A stretch of DNA of 64,000 bases, taken from contig NZ_BMTR01000001.1 in assembly GCF_014649775.1 (NCBI RefSeq), positions 434,001 through 498,000 of the forward strand, given 5' to 3'. The position numbers and the translations under genes are program-made. Source of the stretch: Streptomyces longisporoflavus (GTDB lineage: Bacteria; Actinomycetota; Actinomycetes; Streptomycetales; Streptomycetaceae). The notes below the pieces were generated by a model that made no database searches, was not told the origin of the DNA, and saw only the letters and a list, made by a program, of their open reading frames with translations. Shown in pieces: positions 27,035 through 35,810 of the stretch (position 1 is its first letter; each line of letters opens with the position of its first letter).

Positions 27035-27688
27035 CTACTCCGGGAGCGTGGCCCGGATCGCGGAGATGTCGAACTGCAGCCGAACCTTCTCGCTCACCAT
27101 GGCGCCGCCCTGTTCCAGGCGCTGGTTGTAGACCAGGCCCCAGTCGGTGCGGTCGATGGTGGTGGTGCCGTCGAAGCCGGCGCGCTCGAAACCGAAGGGG
27201 TCCACGACCGAGCCGAGGTAGTCCAGCTGCAGCTCGACGGGCCGGGTGACGCCGCGGATGGTCAGCTCACCGGCCATGCGGAAGGTCTCGCCGCCCTCAT
27301 GGACCGTGGACGTGCTGCGAAACGTCATCTCCGGGTGGCGGCGCGCGTCGAAGAAGTCGGCACCTATGAGGTGCGTGTCCCGCTGTTCCACGCCGGTGTC
27401 GACACTGGCGATCCGGATGACGATCTCGGCCCGCGATTCGGAGGGCCGGGCCCCGTCGAAGTACAGGGTGCTGTCGTAGTCGGCGAAGGCACCTCGCACC
27501 GTCGTGACCATCGCGTGCCGCACGGAGAATCCGATGCGGCTGTGCGGGCGGTCGATGGTCCAATGCCCGGTCAGCGCACGCAGTGCCGGGTCGAGCCCGG
27601 CATCGGAGGCCTCGGGGAAAGGCGAACCGTGGCCGACGGACGGCGTCGGCTCGAGGGTCGCGGTCTGGCGACGGCTGAAGATACCCAT
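27035..27688 (-). CDS. YceI-family lipid-binding protein
   Basis: A 217-residue protein with a YceI/lipocalin-like beta-barrel from about residue 40: HWTIDRPHSRIGFSVRHAMV, SRAEIVIRIASVDTGVEQRD, FDARRHPEMTFRST and TIRGVTRPVELQLDYLG. The fold binds isoprenoid chains or similar amphiphiles. There is no signal peptide, so it is predicted cytoplasmic, as are many streptomycete homologues. AAGGAG precedes the ATG. Convergent with cobN across the terminator. Ligand unknown. Confidence 0.92.
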   Translation of the reverse strand: MGIFSRRQTATLEPTPSVGHGSPFPEASDAGLDPALRALTGHWTIDRPHSRIGFSVRHAMVTTVRGAFADYDSTLYFDGARPSESRAEIVIRIASVDTGVEQRDTHLIGADFFDARRHPEMTFRSTSTVHEGGETFRMAGELTIRGVTRPVELQLDYLGSVVDPFGFERAGFDGTTTIDRTDWGLVYNQRLEQGGAMVSEKVRLQFDISAIRATLPE

Positions 27689-27977
27689 GTTTCGTCGTCT
27701 CCTTGGAATTGATCACTCCGTGTTATCACGCAGTCCACGGGCGCTGCTCAGCAAGATGAGAGGTCTCGTCCGGGTTCCATGCCACTGACTGCAAAGATGC
27801 ACAGAATCGGCACGGATGTGGACGCACGACCGGGTGACCTGCCGTCACACAAGGTCACCATGAATGCTGAGCTGCTCCCGCACAGCCTCCTTGTGCCCCC
27901 GGATGCCCAAAACGTGCCGGTGCCGCCCACACCGAACAGGCGCATACTTGAAACAATTCTGAGGGTCGGAGGACCAA
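27689..27977. other. Intergenic region between divergent YceI and small membrane protein genes
   Basis: This 289-nt region holds the promoters of both genes. It has locally lower GC near 27720-27800 and 27930-27970. A short inverted repeat GAGAGGTCTC is present near 27759. No coding signal is seen. Confidence 0.4.
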
Positions 27978-28133
27978 ATGATCGCACTCGGAATCATCCT
28001 GCTCATCATCGGCATGGTGGCCGGTATCTCCATCCTGTGGTCCATTGGCGTCGCCCTGATCGTCATCGGCGCGGTCCTGTGGATTCTCGGCTCCGTCGGT
28101 CACGCGGTGGGCGGCCGAAAGCATTACTGGTAG
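27978..28133 (+). CDS. Small hydrophobic membrane protein (DUF6131-like)
   Basis: A 51-residue protein too short for most gene finders: MIALGIILLIIGMVAGISIL, a second hydrophobic run ALIVIGAVLWILGSVGHAVG and the tail GGRKHYW. Two transmembrane helices with glycine-rich packing. GGAGGA lies four to nine nt upstream of the ATG. It matches the small DUF6131-type proteins widespread in actinomycetes, several of which are induced by osmotic stress. Function unknown. Confidence 0.8.
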   Translation: MIALGIILLIIGMVAGISILWSIGVALIVIGAVLWILGSVGHAVGGRKHYW

Positions 28134-28300
28134 GCGCTCGGCCCCGCCGTTCCGTGAGCCCCGCCACCCCATGATTTGCAACTGCGACGTACCGTTCGCG
28201 TGTCCGGAGGGCCAGCGGCGGCGCCGGTTCCGCATGCGGACCGCCTCACCGGGTACCAGGCTGGCCCCGAAGACCTGCTGAACGGAACGGAGTCAGGTGC

Positions 28301-29512
28301 ATGGCCGGCGAGGGCGCAGGGCAGCGGACGGAAGCCGCGGCCCGGGGGTGGCCGGACCGTGTCCGGCAATGGTGGCTGCGGGCCCGCGGGACGGCCGGCT
28401 ACGAGCGGTACACCCTGCTGCTGGTCCTCAAGAGCACACTGGCAGCGACCCTGGCCTGGGTGGTCTCGTACTACCTGCTCGACTCACCCTCCCCGGCGTT
28501 CGCGCCGTTCTCCGCCGTGCTCATCATGCAGGTGACGGTGTACCAGTCCCTGCTGCAGTCGCTGCGTTACCTGGGGGCGGTGGCGGTCGGTGTGGCGATG
28601 GTCGCGGCCCTTGGATTCCTCGGCGGCCCCGACCTGCTCACGTTCGTACTCGTCGCTCTCGCGGGCCTGACCATCGGCCGCTGGCCCGCGCTCGGAGCCC
28701 AGGGTCCGCAGGTCTCCACCGCGGCGTTCTTCGCCTTCTCCACCTACGCCTCCGCCACGTCGGCGACCGACAAGGTCACCCAGCTCGGGCAGATCATCCT
28801 GCTGGTCCTGATCGGCTGCACCATCGGCGTCATCGTCAACGTCACGGTCGCGCCGCCCATGCGCTACCGCAGCGCCGAGTACGGGATCCGTTCGCTGTCC
28901 ACCGCGCTGGGCGACCTGGTGAGCGACATGTATCCGGTGCTGCGCGACGGCGAGTTGGACGAGGAGCGGCTGCGGCAGTGGCGCCGGAGGGCCGAGCAGA
29001 CCGGGGGGCTGATCACCCAGGCCAAGGACGGCTTCAACACCGCGCAGGAAAGCCTCTACTTCAACCCCCGCCGGCTTCTGCGCAGGTACCGCGGCAAGCG
29101 CTCCTTCGAGGGGTACGGCGCGGTCCTCGCCGCCCTCGAACGCTCGCTGTACCAGGTGTCGTCCCTGACGCGCAGCCTGCACGAATGGCAAGAGGAGGAC
29201 GGGAGCCGGCACGACGACGGGGCTTTCCTGCGGGGCTACGCCGACTTCCTCGAGTCCCTCTCGAAGATCGCTGAGGTGCTCGGCGAGCTGGACGAGGACT
29301 CCCTGGACGAACAGGCCCGCCAGTTGTGCGGGCTGGCCGACGAGGCCCGGGAATGCCGCCGGTGCGTGAGCGACGGAGCCAGCCGGGCCGGCCTCCCGCT
29401 GGATGATCCGGCTCGCCCCTACGGAGTTCTCGTCGTCGAGTCCACCCGCCTCATGGAGGAGTTCCAGCACTGCTGCGACGTGCTCCAGCGGTACGTGGAC
29501 CAAGAAGCGTGA
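28301..29512 (+). CDS. FUSC/aromatic-acid-exporter-family membrane protein
   Basis: A 403-residue protein. Residues about 38-190 hold five or six membrane helices (LLLVLKSTLAATLAWVVSYY, then SPAFAPFSAVLIMQVTVYQS, the hallmark PxxxxFxAVLxMQ). The remaining 200 residues are a soluble helical domain (YFNPRRLLRRYRGKRSFEGY). FUSC proteins export aromatic acids or act in envelope stress. The ATG at 28301 follows AACGGAG at acceptable distance. No partner membrane-fusion gene is present, as expected in a Gram-positive. Confidence 0.87.
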   Translation: MAGEGAGQRTEAAARGWPDRVRQWWLRARGTAGYERYTLLLVLKSTLAATLAWVVSYYLLDSPSPAFAPFSAVLIMQVTVYQSLLQSLRYLGAVAVGVAMVAALGFLGGPDLLTFVLVALAGLTIGRWPALGAQGPQVSTAAFFAFSTYASATSATDKVTQLGQIILLVLIGCTIGVIVNVTVAPPMRYRSAEYGIRSLSTALGDLVSDMYPVLRDGELDEERLRQWRRRAEQTGGLITQAKDGFNTAQESLYFNPRRLLRRYRGKRSFEGYGAVLAALERSLYQVSSLTRSLHEWQEEDGSRHDDGAFLRGYADFLESLSKIAEVLGELDEDSLDEQARQLCGLADEARECRRCVSDGASRAGLPLDDPARPYGVLVVESTRLMEEFQHCCDVLQRYVDQEA

Positions 29513-29722
29513 CCGCCTGCTCCGTTCGCTTCTGCACAGCCCGCCCGCCGCAGGTTTTCCTGCCGGTCCTCACTGACTTTCCCGAAGTCCGCTGTCCCGA
29601 TATAGGCCGGATCTCTGCCTCGCCGGAAAGCATGACTATTCGGTTAGGGATTGATGCGGCGGGGCACCCCTCACAGGGCACTGAAGCCCACCCCACCCCA
29701 TCACTTACGAAATGGAGCCCCC

Positions 29723-30322
29723 ATGCGCGCGCTGTCCCTGGTCTGCACCCTGAATTCCTCGCCCACCGAGTCCAGCAGCGAAGCACTGTCCGATCAGGTC
29801 ATGGCCGAATTCGGCAAGCTGGGTGTCGAGATCGAGACGGTCCGGGTGGCCGACCACGACGTCCACGCCGGCGTCGCCGCCGACCTGGGCAACGGCGACG
29901 CCTGGCCGGCCCTGCGCGAGAAGGTGCTCGGGGCCGACATCCTGCTGATCGCCACGCCGATCTGGCTGGGCCATCCGTCGAGCGTCTGCCAGCGCGTCCT
30001 GGAGCGCCTGAACGCCGACATGTCCGAGACCGACGACGAGGGCAGGCCCCTGATGTACGGCAAGGTCGCGGCGGTGGCCGTGGTCGGCAACGAGGACGGC
30101 GCCCACAAGGTGAGCGCGGACGTCTTCCAGGGCCTCAACGACATCGGCTTCACCCTGGCGGCCAACGCGGTCACCTACTGGGTCGGCGAGGCCAAGCACG
30201 GCACCGACTACCAGGACCTCGACAAGACGCCCGACTCGGTCTCCTCCGCCACACACGCCCTCGCGGTCAACGCCCACCACCTGGCCGAACTGCTCGGCAA
30301 GCAGCCCTACCCCGCGCCCTGA
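29723..30322 (+). CDS. NADPH-dependent FMN reductase / flavodoxin-like protein
   Basis: A 199-residue flavodoxin-fold protein. The phosphate-binding loop is LVCTLNSSPTESSSEALSDQ near the N-terminus, followed by LLIATPIWLGHPSSVCQRVLERL (the typical PxYxxxxs-type segment) and VAAVAVVGNEDGAHKVSAD. It would reduce FMN or quinones with NADPH in the cytosol. GGAG precedes the ATG at 29723. The 210 nt before it are non-coding. Confidence 0.88.
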   Translation: MRALSLVCTLNSSPTESSSEALSDQVMAEFGKLGVEIETVRVADHDVHAGVAADLGNGDAWPALREKVLGADILLIATPIWLGHPSSVCQRVLERLNADMSETDDEGRPLMYGKVAAVAVVGNEDGAHKVSADVFQGLNDIGFTLAANAVTYWVGEAKHGTDYQDLDKTPDSVSSATHALAVNAHHLAELLGKQPYPAP

Positions 30323-30402
30323 CGTCCCCTCACCGGCCTGCTTCGGCACGAGAGGGGCAGGCGGGCTGAGCAGCGGGACGGTCACAAGGACAGGGGCGGA
30401 AG

Positions 30403-31710
30403 ATGGAAGTGACGGCCGGGGACGTCGGGTACGCCTGCGTGGGGATAGGCGCTCTGCTCGCCGCGGTCCTGCCCAGACTGGTGGCACGGCAGCCCATGTC
30501 GATGCCGATGGTGTTCCTGGCCGTGGGCCTTCTGGTCTATCTGCTGCCGACCGGGCTTCCCGACCTTGATCCCTACCAGCACCGGGCGTGGGTCGAGCAC
30601 CTCACCGAGGTGATCGTGATCGTGGCCCTGATGGGGGCGGGGCTGGCGATCAACAGACCGTTCGGCCGCCGGTCCTGGTCCACGGCGTGGCGCCTGCTGC
30701 TCATCACCATGCCGCTGACCGTCGTGGCCACCGCCCTTGTCGCCCGGGGCCTGGTGGGCTGGCCGCCGGCCGTCGCCCTGCTCATGGGTGCGGTGCTCGC
30801 ACCGACCGACCCCGTGCTCGCAGCGGAGGTACGGGTGGGCGAGCCGACCGAGGGCGAGCACGACGAGGACGAGGTGCGCTTCGCCCTCACCGGAGAAGCG
30901 GGCCTGAACGACGGTCTGGCCTTCCCGCTGGTCCTGGCGGCTCTCGCGATGTTCGCCGCTTCGGAGACGGGCTGGTCCGGGGAGTGGGTGGGCCACTGGC
31001 TGTGGAGCGACGTGGTGCTGCGCGTCACGGTCGGAGTGGCGGTCGGCCTGCTGATCGGGCGGCTGCTCGGCTGGATGTTCTTCCGGGCGGGCTGGGAGGC
31101 GCTGCGGCTCTCCGAGCACAGGGAAGGGTTCGTCGCCCTCGCGGCGACCTTCCTCTCGTACGGCCTCACCGAAGTGCTGCACGGCTACGGATTCCTCGCC
31201 GTGTTCACGACGGCCTGCGCGATCCGGTCCGCCGAACGCGCCCACGGCTACCAGGTGGTGATGCACACCTTCATGGAACAGGTGGAGCGGCTGCTCACCG
31301 CCGGTGTGCTGTTCCTCATCGGAGGATTCATCGCCTGCGGCGGTCTGTCCGCGCTCTCCTGGGGCAGCGCGTCGACAGCCGTCCTGCTGCTGGTCGTGAT
31401 CCGTCCGCTCACGGGCTGGATCGCCCAGCTGCGGGGCAGGACGACGCGGAAGGAGCGCGCGGTGACCTCTTTCTTCGGCGTACGGGGGATCGGGTCCGTC
31501 TTCTACCTGGCCTATGTGCTGGGAGAGGCGGACCTCGGTGCGTTCGAGGCGGAACTGTGGGCGGTGGTGACGTTCACGGTCCTGCTGTCGGTGATGCTGC
31601 ACGGGGCCGCGGCCTCACCGGTGCTCAGGCGGCTGGACAGGTCGGCTCCCGCTGATCGGCGCGGGGCGGCCGGAGTCTATCCGTCCGGCCCGGGGGCACC
31701 CGGTGGGTGA
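30403..31710 (+). CDS. CPA1-type Na+/H+ (cation:proton) antiporter
   Basis: A 435-residue protein with about twelve transmembrane segments. Signature motifs are MGAVLAPTDPVLAAEVRVGE (about 128-148) and FALTGEAGLNDGLAFPLVLA (about 165-185), whose Asn-Asp pair is the ion site in CPA1 antiporters, and FFGVRGIGSVFYLAYVLGEA near 360. It exchanges Na+ or K+ for H+ at the membrane. ATG preceded by AGGGGCGG. Ends 24 nt before the GlsB-like gene, so probably co-transcribed. Confidence 0.92.
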   Translation: MEVTAGDVGYACVGIGALLAAVLPRLVARQPMSMPMVFLAVGLLVYLLPTGLPDLDPYQHRAWVEHLTEVIVIVALMGAGLAINRPFGRRSWSTAWRLLLITMPLTVVATALVARGLVGWPPAVALLMGAVLAPTDPVLAAEVRVGEPTEGEHDEDEVRFALTGEAGLNDGLAFPLVLAALAMFAASETGWSGEWVGHWLWSDVVLRVTVGVAVGLLIGRLLGWMFFRAGWEALRLSEHREGFVALAATFLSYGLTEVLHGYGFLAVFTTACAIRSAERAHGYQVVMHTFMEQVERLLTAGVLFLIGGFIACGGLSALSWGSASTAVLLLVVIRPLTGWIAQLRGRTTRKERAVTSFFGVRGIGSVFYLAYVLGEADLGAFEAELWAVVTFTVLLSVMLHGAAASPVLRRLDRSAPADRRGAAGVYPSGPGAPGG

Positions 31711-31734
31711 GAGGACGCCGACCAAGGGGCAGAC

Positions 31735-31998
31735 GTGGAAATCTCAGGTCTCATCAGTGCCGTACTCATCGGACTCGTCATCGGGGCATTAGGGCGCTTC
31801 GTCGTACCGGGACGGCAGCACATCGGCATTCTCTGGACGCTGGTCGTCGGTATCGCGGCGGCATTGATCGGCACGGCCGTCGCCATGGTCCTGGGCGTCG
31901 CGAACACCGACGGCGTCGACTGGGCGCAGTGGCTCATCCAGATCGGCCTCGCTGCCCTCGGCGTCGCCGCGCTGGGCAGGATGGACCGGCTCTCCTGA
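31735..31998 (+). CDS. GlsB/YeaQ/YmgE family small membrane protein
   Basis: An 87-residue protein with three transmembrane helices: SGLISAVLIGLVIGALGRF, LWTLVVGIAAALIGTAVAMV and WLIQIGLAALGVAALGRM. The GR-F-V-P-G motif after helix 1 (GRFVVPGRQHIGI) is the family hallmark. Members are general-stress envelope proteins. GTG start at 31735 with AAGGGG upstream. Followed at once by a strong hairpin. Confidence 0.88.
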   Translation: MEISGLISAVLIGLVIGALGRFVVPGRQHIGILWTLVVGIAAALIGTAVAMVLGVANTDGVDWAQWLIQIGLAALGVAALGRMDRLS

Positions 31999-31999
31999 G

Positions 32000-32040
32000 G
32001 CGGTCGCGCCGGGCAGGGCGGTACGCCCCGGCGCGACCGC
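32000..32040. terminator. Bidirectional terminator between convergent genes
   Basis: A perfect 14-bp stem (GCGGTCGCGCCGGG with CCCGGCGCGACCGC) with a 13-nt loop, immediately after the GlsB-like stop and before the Mrr-like stop. Confidence 0.85.
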
Positions 32041-32050
32041 AGCTACCCGC

Positions 32051-32797
32051 TCAGGCCTCGATGCCCGCAGCCTCCCAAGGGCTGGGCCCGGTGCCGTCGA
32101 ACCATGCTTCCAGCTCCTCGCCGTTCACGCACACGATGCCGCACTGCTGCGCGTACTCCAGGGCGGGAGCGGTGAAGTCGCTCGTCGTGACGAGCGCCGC
32201 GACGTCGGCTTCGTGGACCGTGAAGCACGTTCCCCCGAAGCGCTGGAGGTCCTGCGAGCCGACCTTGTTGCCGTCGCCGTAGAGCTTGCACTGGATGACG
32301 ACGCGGAGCCCGTCGGAGGTGATCGCCACGACGTCGGCGCCCAGGTCGCCCGCGCCGCCCACCACTTCCACCTCCCGGCAGGCGTCACGGGCGCAGAGCC
32401 CGGCTATCGCGTGCTCGAAGCCGTCGGCATCCAACTCGTCCTGCGCGTCGGCTTGTACCTCGGACGGCGCTCCCGGGTCTGTCTGTGACGTCACGTCGGC
32501 CAGGCTGTCGGAGGCGCGTTCGGCCGCTTCCTCCAGGGCTTCGGCGGCCCGGCGCGCGTATCTCGCGGCGGAGAAGCGGCGCCACCGGGACCGGCACAGC
32601 ACCGCGACGGCGACGCCCATCACGACGAGATAGGCGGACCACAGCGGGCGGCTCTCCAGGATGCTCGCCGCGGTCCGGCCCAGGGCCACCAGGCCGCACA
32701 GGATGATCGCGAGGAGCGCGAAGAACAGTGCGGTCGTCCGCAGACTGAAGCGCCGTTCACGGTTCGTGCGGCGAACCAGGCGCGTGGGTACGGTCAT
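32051..32797 (-). CDS. Membrane-anchored Mrr-like restriction endonuclease
   Basis: A 248-residue protein with two membrane helices near the N-terminus (about 20-40 and 52-68), a helical acidic linker and a C-terminal Mrr-cat domain from about residue 125. The nuclease core has Glu128 in DGFEHAIAGL, Asp155 in GADVVA and Gln169/Lys171 in VIQCK, the PD-(D/E)xK set of Mrr enzymes, followed by VAALVTTSDFTAPALEYA and GIVCVNGEEL. It would cut DNA, often modified DNA, at the inner face of the membrane. Start 32797. No methylase or other defence gene is adjacent. Similar tethered proteins occur in actinomycetes, but their role is unclear. Confidence 0.87.
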   Translation of the reverse strand: MTVPTRLVRRTNRERRFSLRTTALFFALLAIILCGLVALGRTAASILESRPLWSAYLVVMGVAVAVLCRSRWRRFSAARYARRAAEALEEAAERASDSLADVTSQTDPGAPSEVQADAQDELDADGFEHAIAGLCARDACREVEVVGGAGDLGADVVAITSDGLRVVIQCKLYGDGNKVGSQDLQRFGGTCFTVHEADVAALVTTSDFTAPALEYAQQCGIVCVNGEELEAWFDGTGPSPWEAAGIEA

Positions 32798-32935
32798 TGG
32801 GCTCCCTCACGGCGGACGTCAACGAAGATCACTTGTCTCCGTGTGCCCAAGATCAACGCACTCAAGATCTCCGGCTGACCGTCCTTGGGAGCCCCGCCCC
32901 GATTCCCCGGTCAGCCGACCGTCGGGGCGCGCTCG

Positions 32936-34252
32936 TCAGACCATTTCGGGTTGCGGCTCCGGCTGCGGTGTCGGGGTGGTCTTCGGCTCCCACAGCTTGG
33001 TGGTCCGTACATAGCCGTACACCACCGAGATCATCGCGAGGACGAGAAGCGGCCCGAACACCTCGGGATGCCTGGCCATCTGCATCGGCAGATAGCGGTA
33101 CGACACCAGGAGCAGCGCGAAGACCGTTGTGCCGTAGGCGACCAGCTGGATTCCCGCCCGGTCCCAGCCGCGGTCGAGCGAGCGCAGCGCGGCGTCGATC
33201 GTGAACGCGAACACGACACCGGCGATGATGTCCACGCCGTAGTGGTAGCCGAATCCCAGCGTCGCGCCGAGCGTGGCTATCAGCCAGAACACACCCGCGT
33301 AGCGCAGGTGTCGTGGGCCCTTGCGGGAATGAATGAAGATCGTGGTGGCCCACGCCGTGTGCAGACTCGGCATGCAGTTGCGCGGGGTGATCTCGTCGAA
33401 GGGCATCGAGTGCGGCGTGGTGATCTGCGGTGTGGTGTGCGGCCACAGGTCGGCCAGGGCCCATTGCTGGCCGCCGGTGCCGAAAGCGCCGTCGCCGTAG
33501 GTGAAGATCGGTCCGACCACCGGGAAGATCATGTAGATGGCCGGCCCGAGAAGGCCGATCACCAGGAACGTGCGCACCAGGTGGTGGCCCGGGAAGCGCC
33601 GTTCGGTCGCCACATTGCGCAGCTGGTAGAGCGCGACGATCACCGCGGCCACCGCGAGCTGGATGTAGACGTAGTCGAGAACATGGGCGCCGATCGAGCC
33701 GGTGGCCGAGACCATCCGGCCCACCACCCATGACGGGTTGCCCAGCGCGTGGTCGGCCGTTGCCACGTACTGGTCGAGCACCGCGGGGCGGGTCTTCGAC
33801 GTGATGAGCAGCCAGGTGTCACCGGTCTTGCGGCCCGCCACCAGAAGCAGGCTCAGTCCGACACCCTTGAGGAGCAGGACGCGTTCCTGGCCGGTGCGGC
33901 GCGTGACGGCGATGACCGCGCAGCCCAGGATCACCCACAACGCGCCGTTGCCGAACATCATTTGGGCGTCGACGGCCCAGCGGACCAGAAAGAAGACGAT
34001 GTCGATGCCCACCGCGATGCCGAAGGCGATGAATCTCTGCCGCCAGGTGAGCACCACCATCATCAGCGCCATGCCTGCGTAGAGCAGCGGCCCCGACTTG
34101 GGCGCGAAGATCACTTCCCGCGCCTGGTTGGCGATCGGCCCCGCCACACCGTAGTGGCGCGCGGCGATCTCCAGTGCGACGAGGAATCCGAGGCCCACCA
34201 CACTTGCCGCGGTCCACAGCAGCGCCCGTGGCTGACGCCACGCGACGAACAT
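32936..34252 (-). CDS. PAP2-family membrane phosphatase (Aur1-like subgroup)
   Basis: A 438-residue polytopic protein with about ten membrane segments. The catalytic motifs are NCMPSLHTAWATTIF (about 305-320) and LGFGYHYGVDIIAG (about 350-365), matching the SxHT and H-x3-D histidine-phosphatase pattern of PAP2_3/Aur1-like proteins. It probably removes or transfers a head-group phosphate on lipids. Two starts are possible. The ATG at 34252 is preferred over TTG 34300. Neither has a clear ribosome site. The upstream region is unusually AT-rich for this genome. The tail TPTPQPEPQPEMV is proline-rich. Confidence 0.82.
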   Translation of the reverse strand: MFVAWRQPRALLWTAASVVGLGFLVALEIAARHYGVAGPIANQAREVIFAPKSGPLLYAGMALMMVVLTWRQRFIAFGIAVGIDIVFFLVRWAVDAQMMFGNGALWVILGCAVIAVTRRTGQERVLLLKGVGLSLLLVAGRKTGDTWLLITSKTRPAVLDQYVATADHALGNPSWVVGRMVSATGSIGAHVLDYVYIQLAVAAVIVALYQLRNVATERRFPGHHLVRTFLVIGLLGPAIYMIFPVVGPIFTYGDGAFGTGGQQWALADLWPHTTPQITTPHSMPFDEITPRNCMPSLHTAWATTIFIHSRKGPRHLRYAGVFWLIATLGATLGFGYHYGVDIIAGVVFAFTIDAALRSLDRGWDRAGIQLVAYGTTVFALLLVSYRYLPMQMARHPEVFGPLLVLAMISVVYGYVRTTKLWEPKTTPTPQPEPQPEMV

Positions 34253-34549
34253 TGTTCTGAAGTTTTTTCGCGAAAACGCTCGAGATGCTGCAGATATCAA
34301 TGTTTTGGCCGTTTTGTTAGGTGTCAGTTATTTGGCTCACTCTTCGTGCTAGATGGCATGTTTTTCTGCTGAATGGCGGCGATCACGGCACTCGTTGTGA
34401 GTTCGATCATGTTAGCTGAGCGTTGCGGCTGAGTTTCGCGGATCCCTGGATACCGTTGGCCCAGGGGTGCGTGGGATTCAATCCTCGCGCCAAGGGCCGG
34501 GGCGGAAAAGGCACTTCGTCAAATAACGGACACCGTGAGCGCCGCGAGA
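34253..34549. other. AT-rich intergenic stretch upstream of the PAP2 gene
   Basis: 297 nt without a gene. From about 34260 to 34430 the base composition drops well below the surroundings, with several T runs. The exact 12-bp palindrome TTTTCGCGAAAA lies at 34265-34276, about 13-24 nt upstream of the ATG. It probably holds the promoter and an operator or a nucleoid-protein (Lsr2-like) site. Confidence 0.45.
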
Positions 34550-35773
34550 TCAGTTGTAGGCGGCCCCGGCTTCGGCGTACTCGGGCCCTGGGGGAGCCGT
34601 GCGTGTGCCGGTGACGGCCAGGGCGATCAACGGCAGCAGGGTCAGGCCCGCGAAGACGGCGCCGACCAGGGCGGGGCCCGTCACACCCCGCGAGGAGGCG
34701 AGGGCCTGCCCGGCGAGCGCGGAGCCGGCCGCGATGCCGGTGTTGTAGGCGGACGTGGTCAGCGCCGAGGTGAGGGTGGGAGCGTCACCGGCGAAGCGGA
34801 CCGCCAGGGCGGTGACGACCGGATTGATCGTGAACCCGGTCAGCGCCATCAGGAAGATCAGGGCGACGGCGGCGGCCGGGACGGTGGACAGCGGGATCAG
34901 CGCGAGCAGGACCAGCGAGGTCGCCGCGGCGGCCGGGATCGTCGTGGCCATCGGACGGCGGTCGCCGAACCGGCCGCCGATCGCGGTGCCCCCCAGCGCT
35001 CCGGCGCCGAAGGCGATCAGGACCAGCGGCACGGCGCCGGCCGGGATACCGGCGCGCTCGGTCAGCAGCGGAGTGATGTACGTGTACGTGGCGAGTACCC
35101 CGCCCATGATCAGGACGGCCGCGGCAAGGGCCGACCACAGCCGGCCCTGCCGCAGTGGCTGAAGCTCGCCGCGCACGGAGATACGGGCGCGCCGCTCCGT
35201 CCGGGGGAGGTAGCGGCCGATCACGGCGGCGGCGAGGGCGGCCAGTACGGCCAGCGCCCAGAACAGCCCGCGCCAGCCGGTGACGTGCCCGGCCAGGGAC
35301 CCGGCGGGGACCCCGACGACGTTGGCCAGGGTCAGGCCGCCCATCATCACGCCGACGGCCCGGGCGGCGTTCGCGGGACCCGCGGAGGTGGTGGCTATGA
35401 CGAAGCCGACGGCCCAGAACGCCCCGGTGGCCAGGGCGGTCACGAACCGGGCGGTCAGGACGACGGTGAAGGAGCCGGTGACGGCCGCGACGACGTGACC
35501 CGCGGCGAAGACCGCCAGGGCCAGGACGAGGGTGAGGCGCTGGGGCAGGCGCAGGGTGGCCAGGGCCATGGCCGGCCCGCCGACGATCATGCCGACGGCG
35601 AACGCGGTGATCAGCAGTCCGGCGCGGGAGACGCTGACGCCGAGGTCGGGGGCGATGTCCGGGAGGATGCCGGCGACGACGAACTCGGTGGTGCCCATCA
35701 GGAAGGTGCCGGCGGAGAGCACCCACACGACGAAGGGCAGCTTGCCCGGCGCGGGAGCGGCGGGGTGGGGCAT
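34550..35773 (-). CDS. MFS transporter, Cmx/CmrA-type (chloramphenicol-efflux-like)
   Basis: A 407-residue, twelve-helix major facilitator. The N-terminal motifs are SAGTFLMGTTEFVVAGILPD and AGLLITAFAVGMIVGGP, followed by LTARFVTALATGAFWAVGF and GVPAGSLAGHVTGWRGLFWA (antiporter motif C region). These are typical of the Cml/Cmx drug-efflux branch. The start at 35773 follows GGAAAGAAG. It is separated from the MmyB-type regulator by a remnant gene and iterons; such regulators often repress an adjacent MFS or SDR gene. The real substrate is not known. Confidence 0.88.
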   Translation of the reverse strand: MPHPAAPAPGKLPFVVWVLSAGTFLMGTTEFVVAGILPDIAPDLGVSVSRAGLLITAFAVGMIVGGPAMALATLRLPQRLTLVLALAVFAAGHVVAAVTGSFTVVLTARFVTALATGAFWAVGFVIATTSAGPANAARAVGVMMGGLTLANVVGVPAGSLAGHVTGWRGLFWALAVLAALAAAVIGRYLPRTERRARISVRGELQPLRQGRLWSALAAAVLIMGGVLATYTYITPLLTERAGIPAGAVPLVLIAFGAGALGGTAIGGRFGDRRPMATTIPAAAATSLVLLALIPLSTVPAAAVALIFLMALTGFTINPVVTALAVRFAGDAPTLTSALTTSAYNTGIAAGSALAGQALASSRGVTGPALVGAVFAGLTLLPLIALAVTGTRTAPPGPEYAEAGAAYN

Positions 35774-35810
35774 GAGGGAGCTTCTTTCCGTGCTTGGAGG
35801 AGGGCGGTGG

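Noticed and set aside
34440..34520. Possible tRNA remnant GGATTCAATCC
   Set aside because: No matching acceptor or D stem and the loop does not fit TTCGAAT-type T-arm rules.
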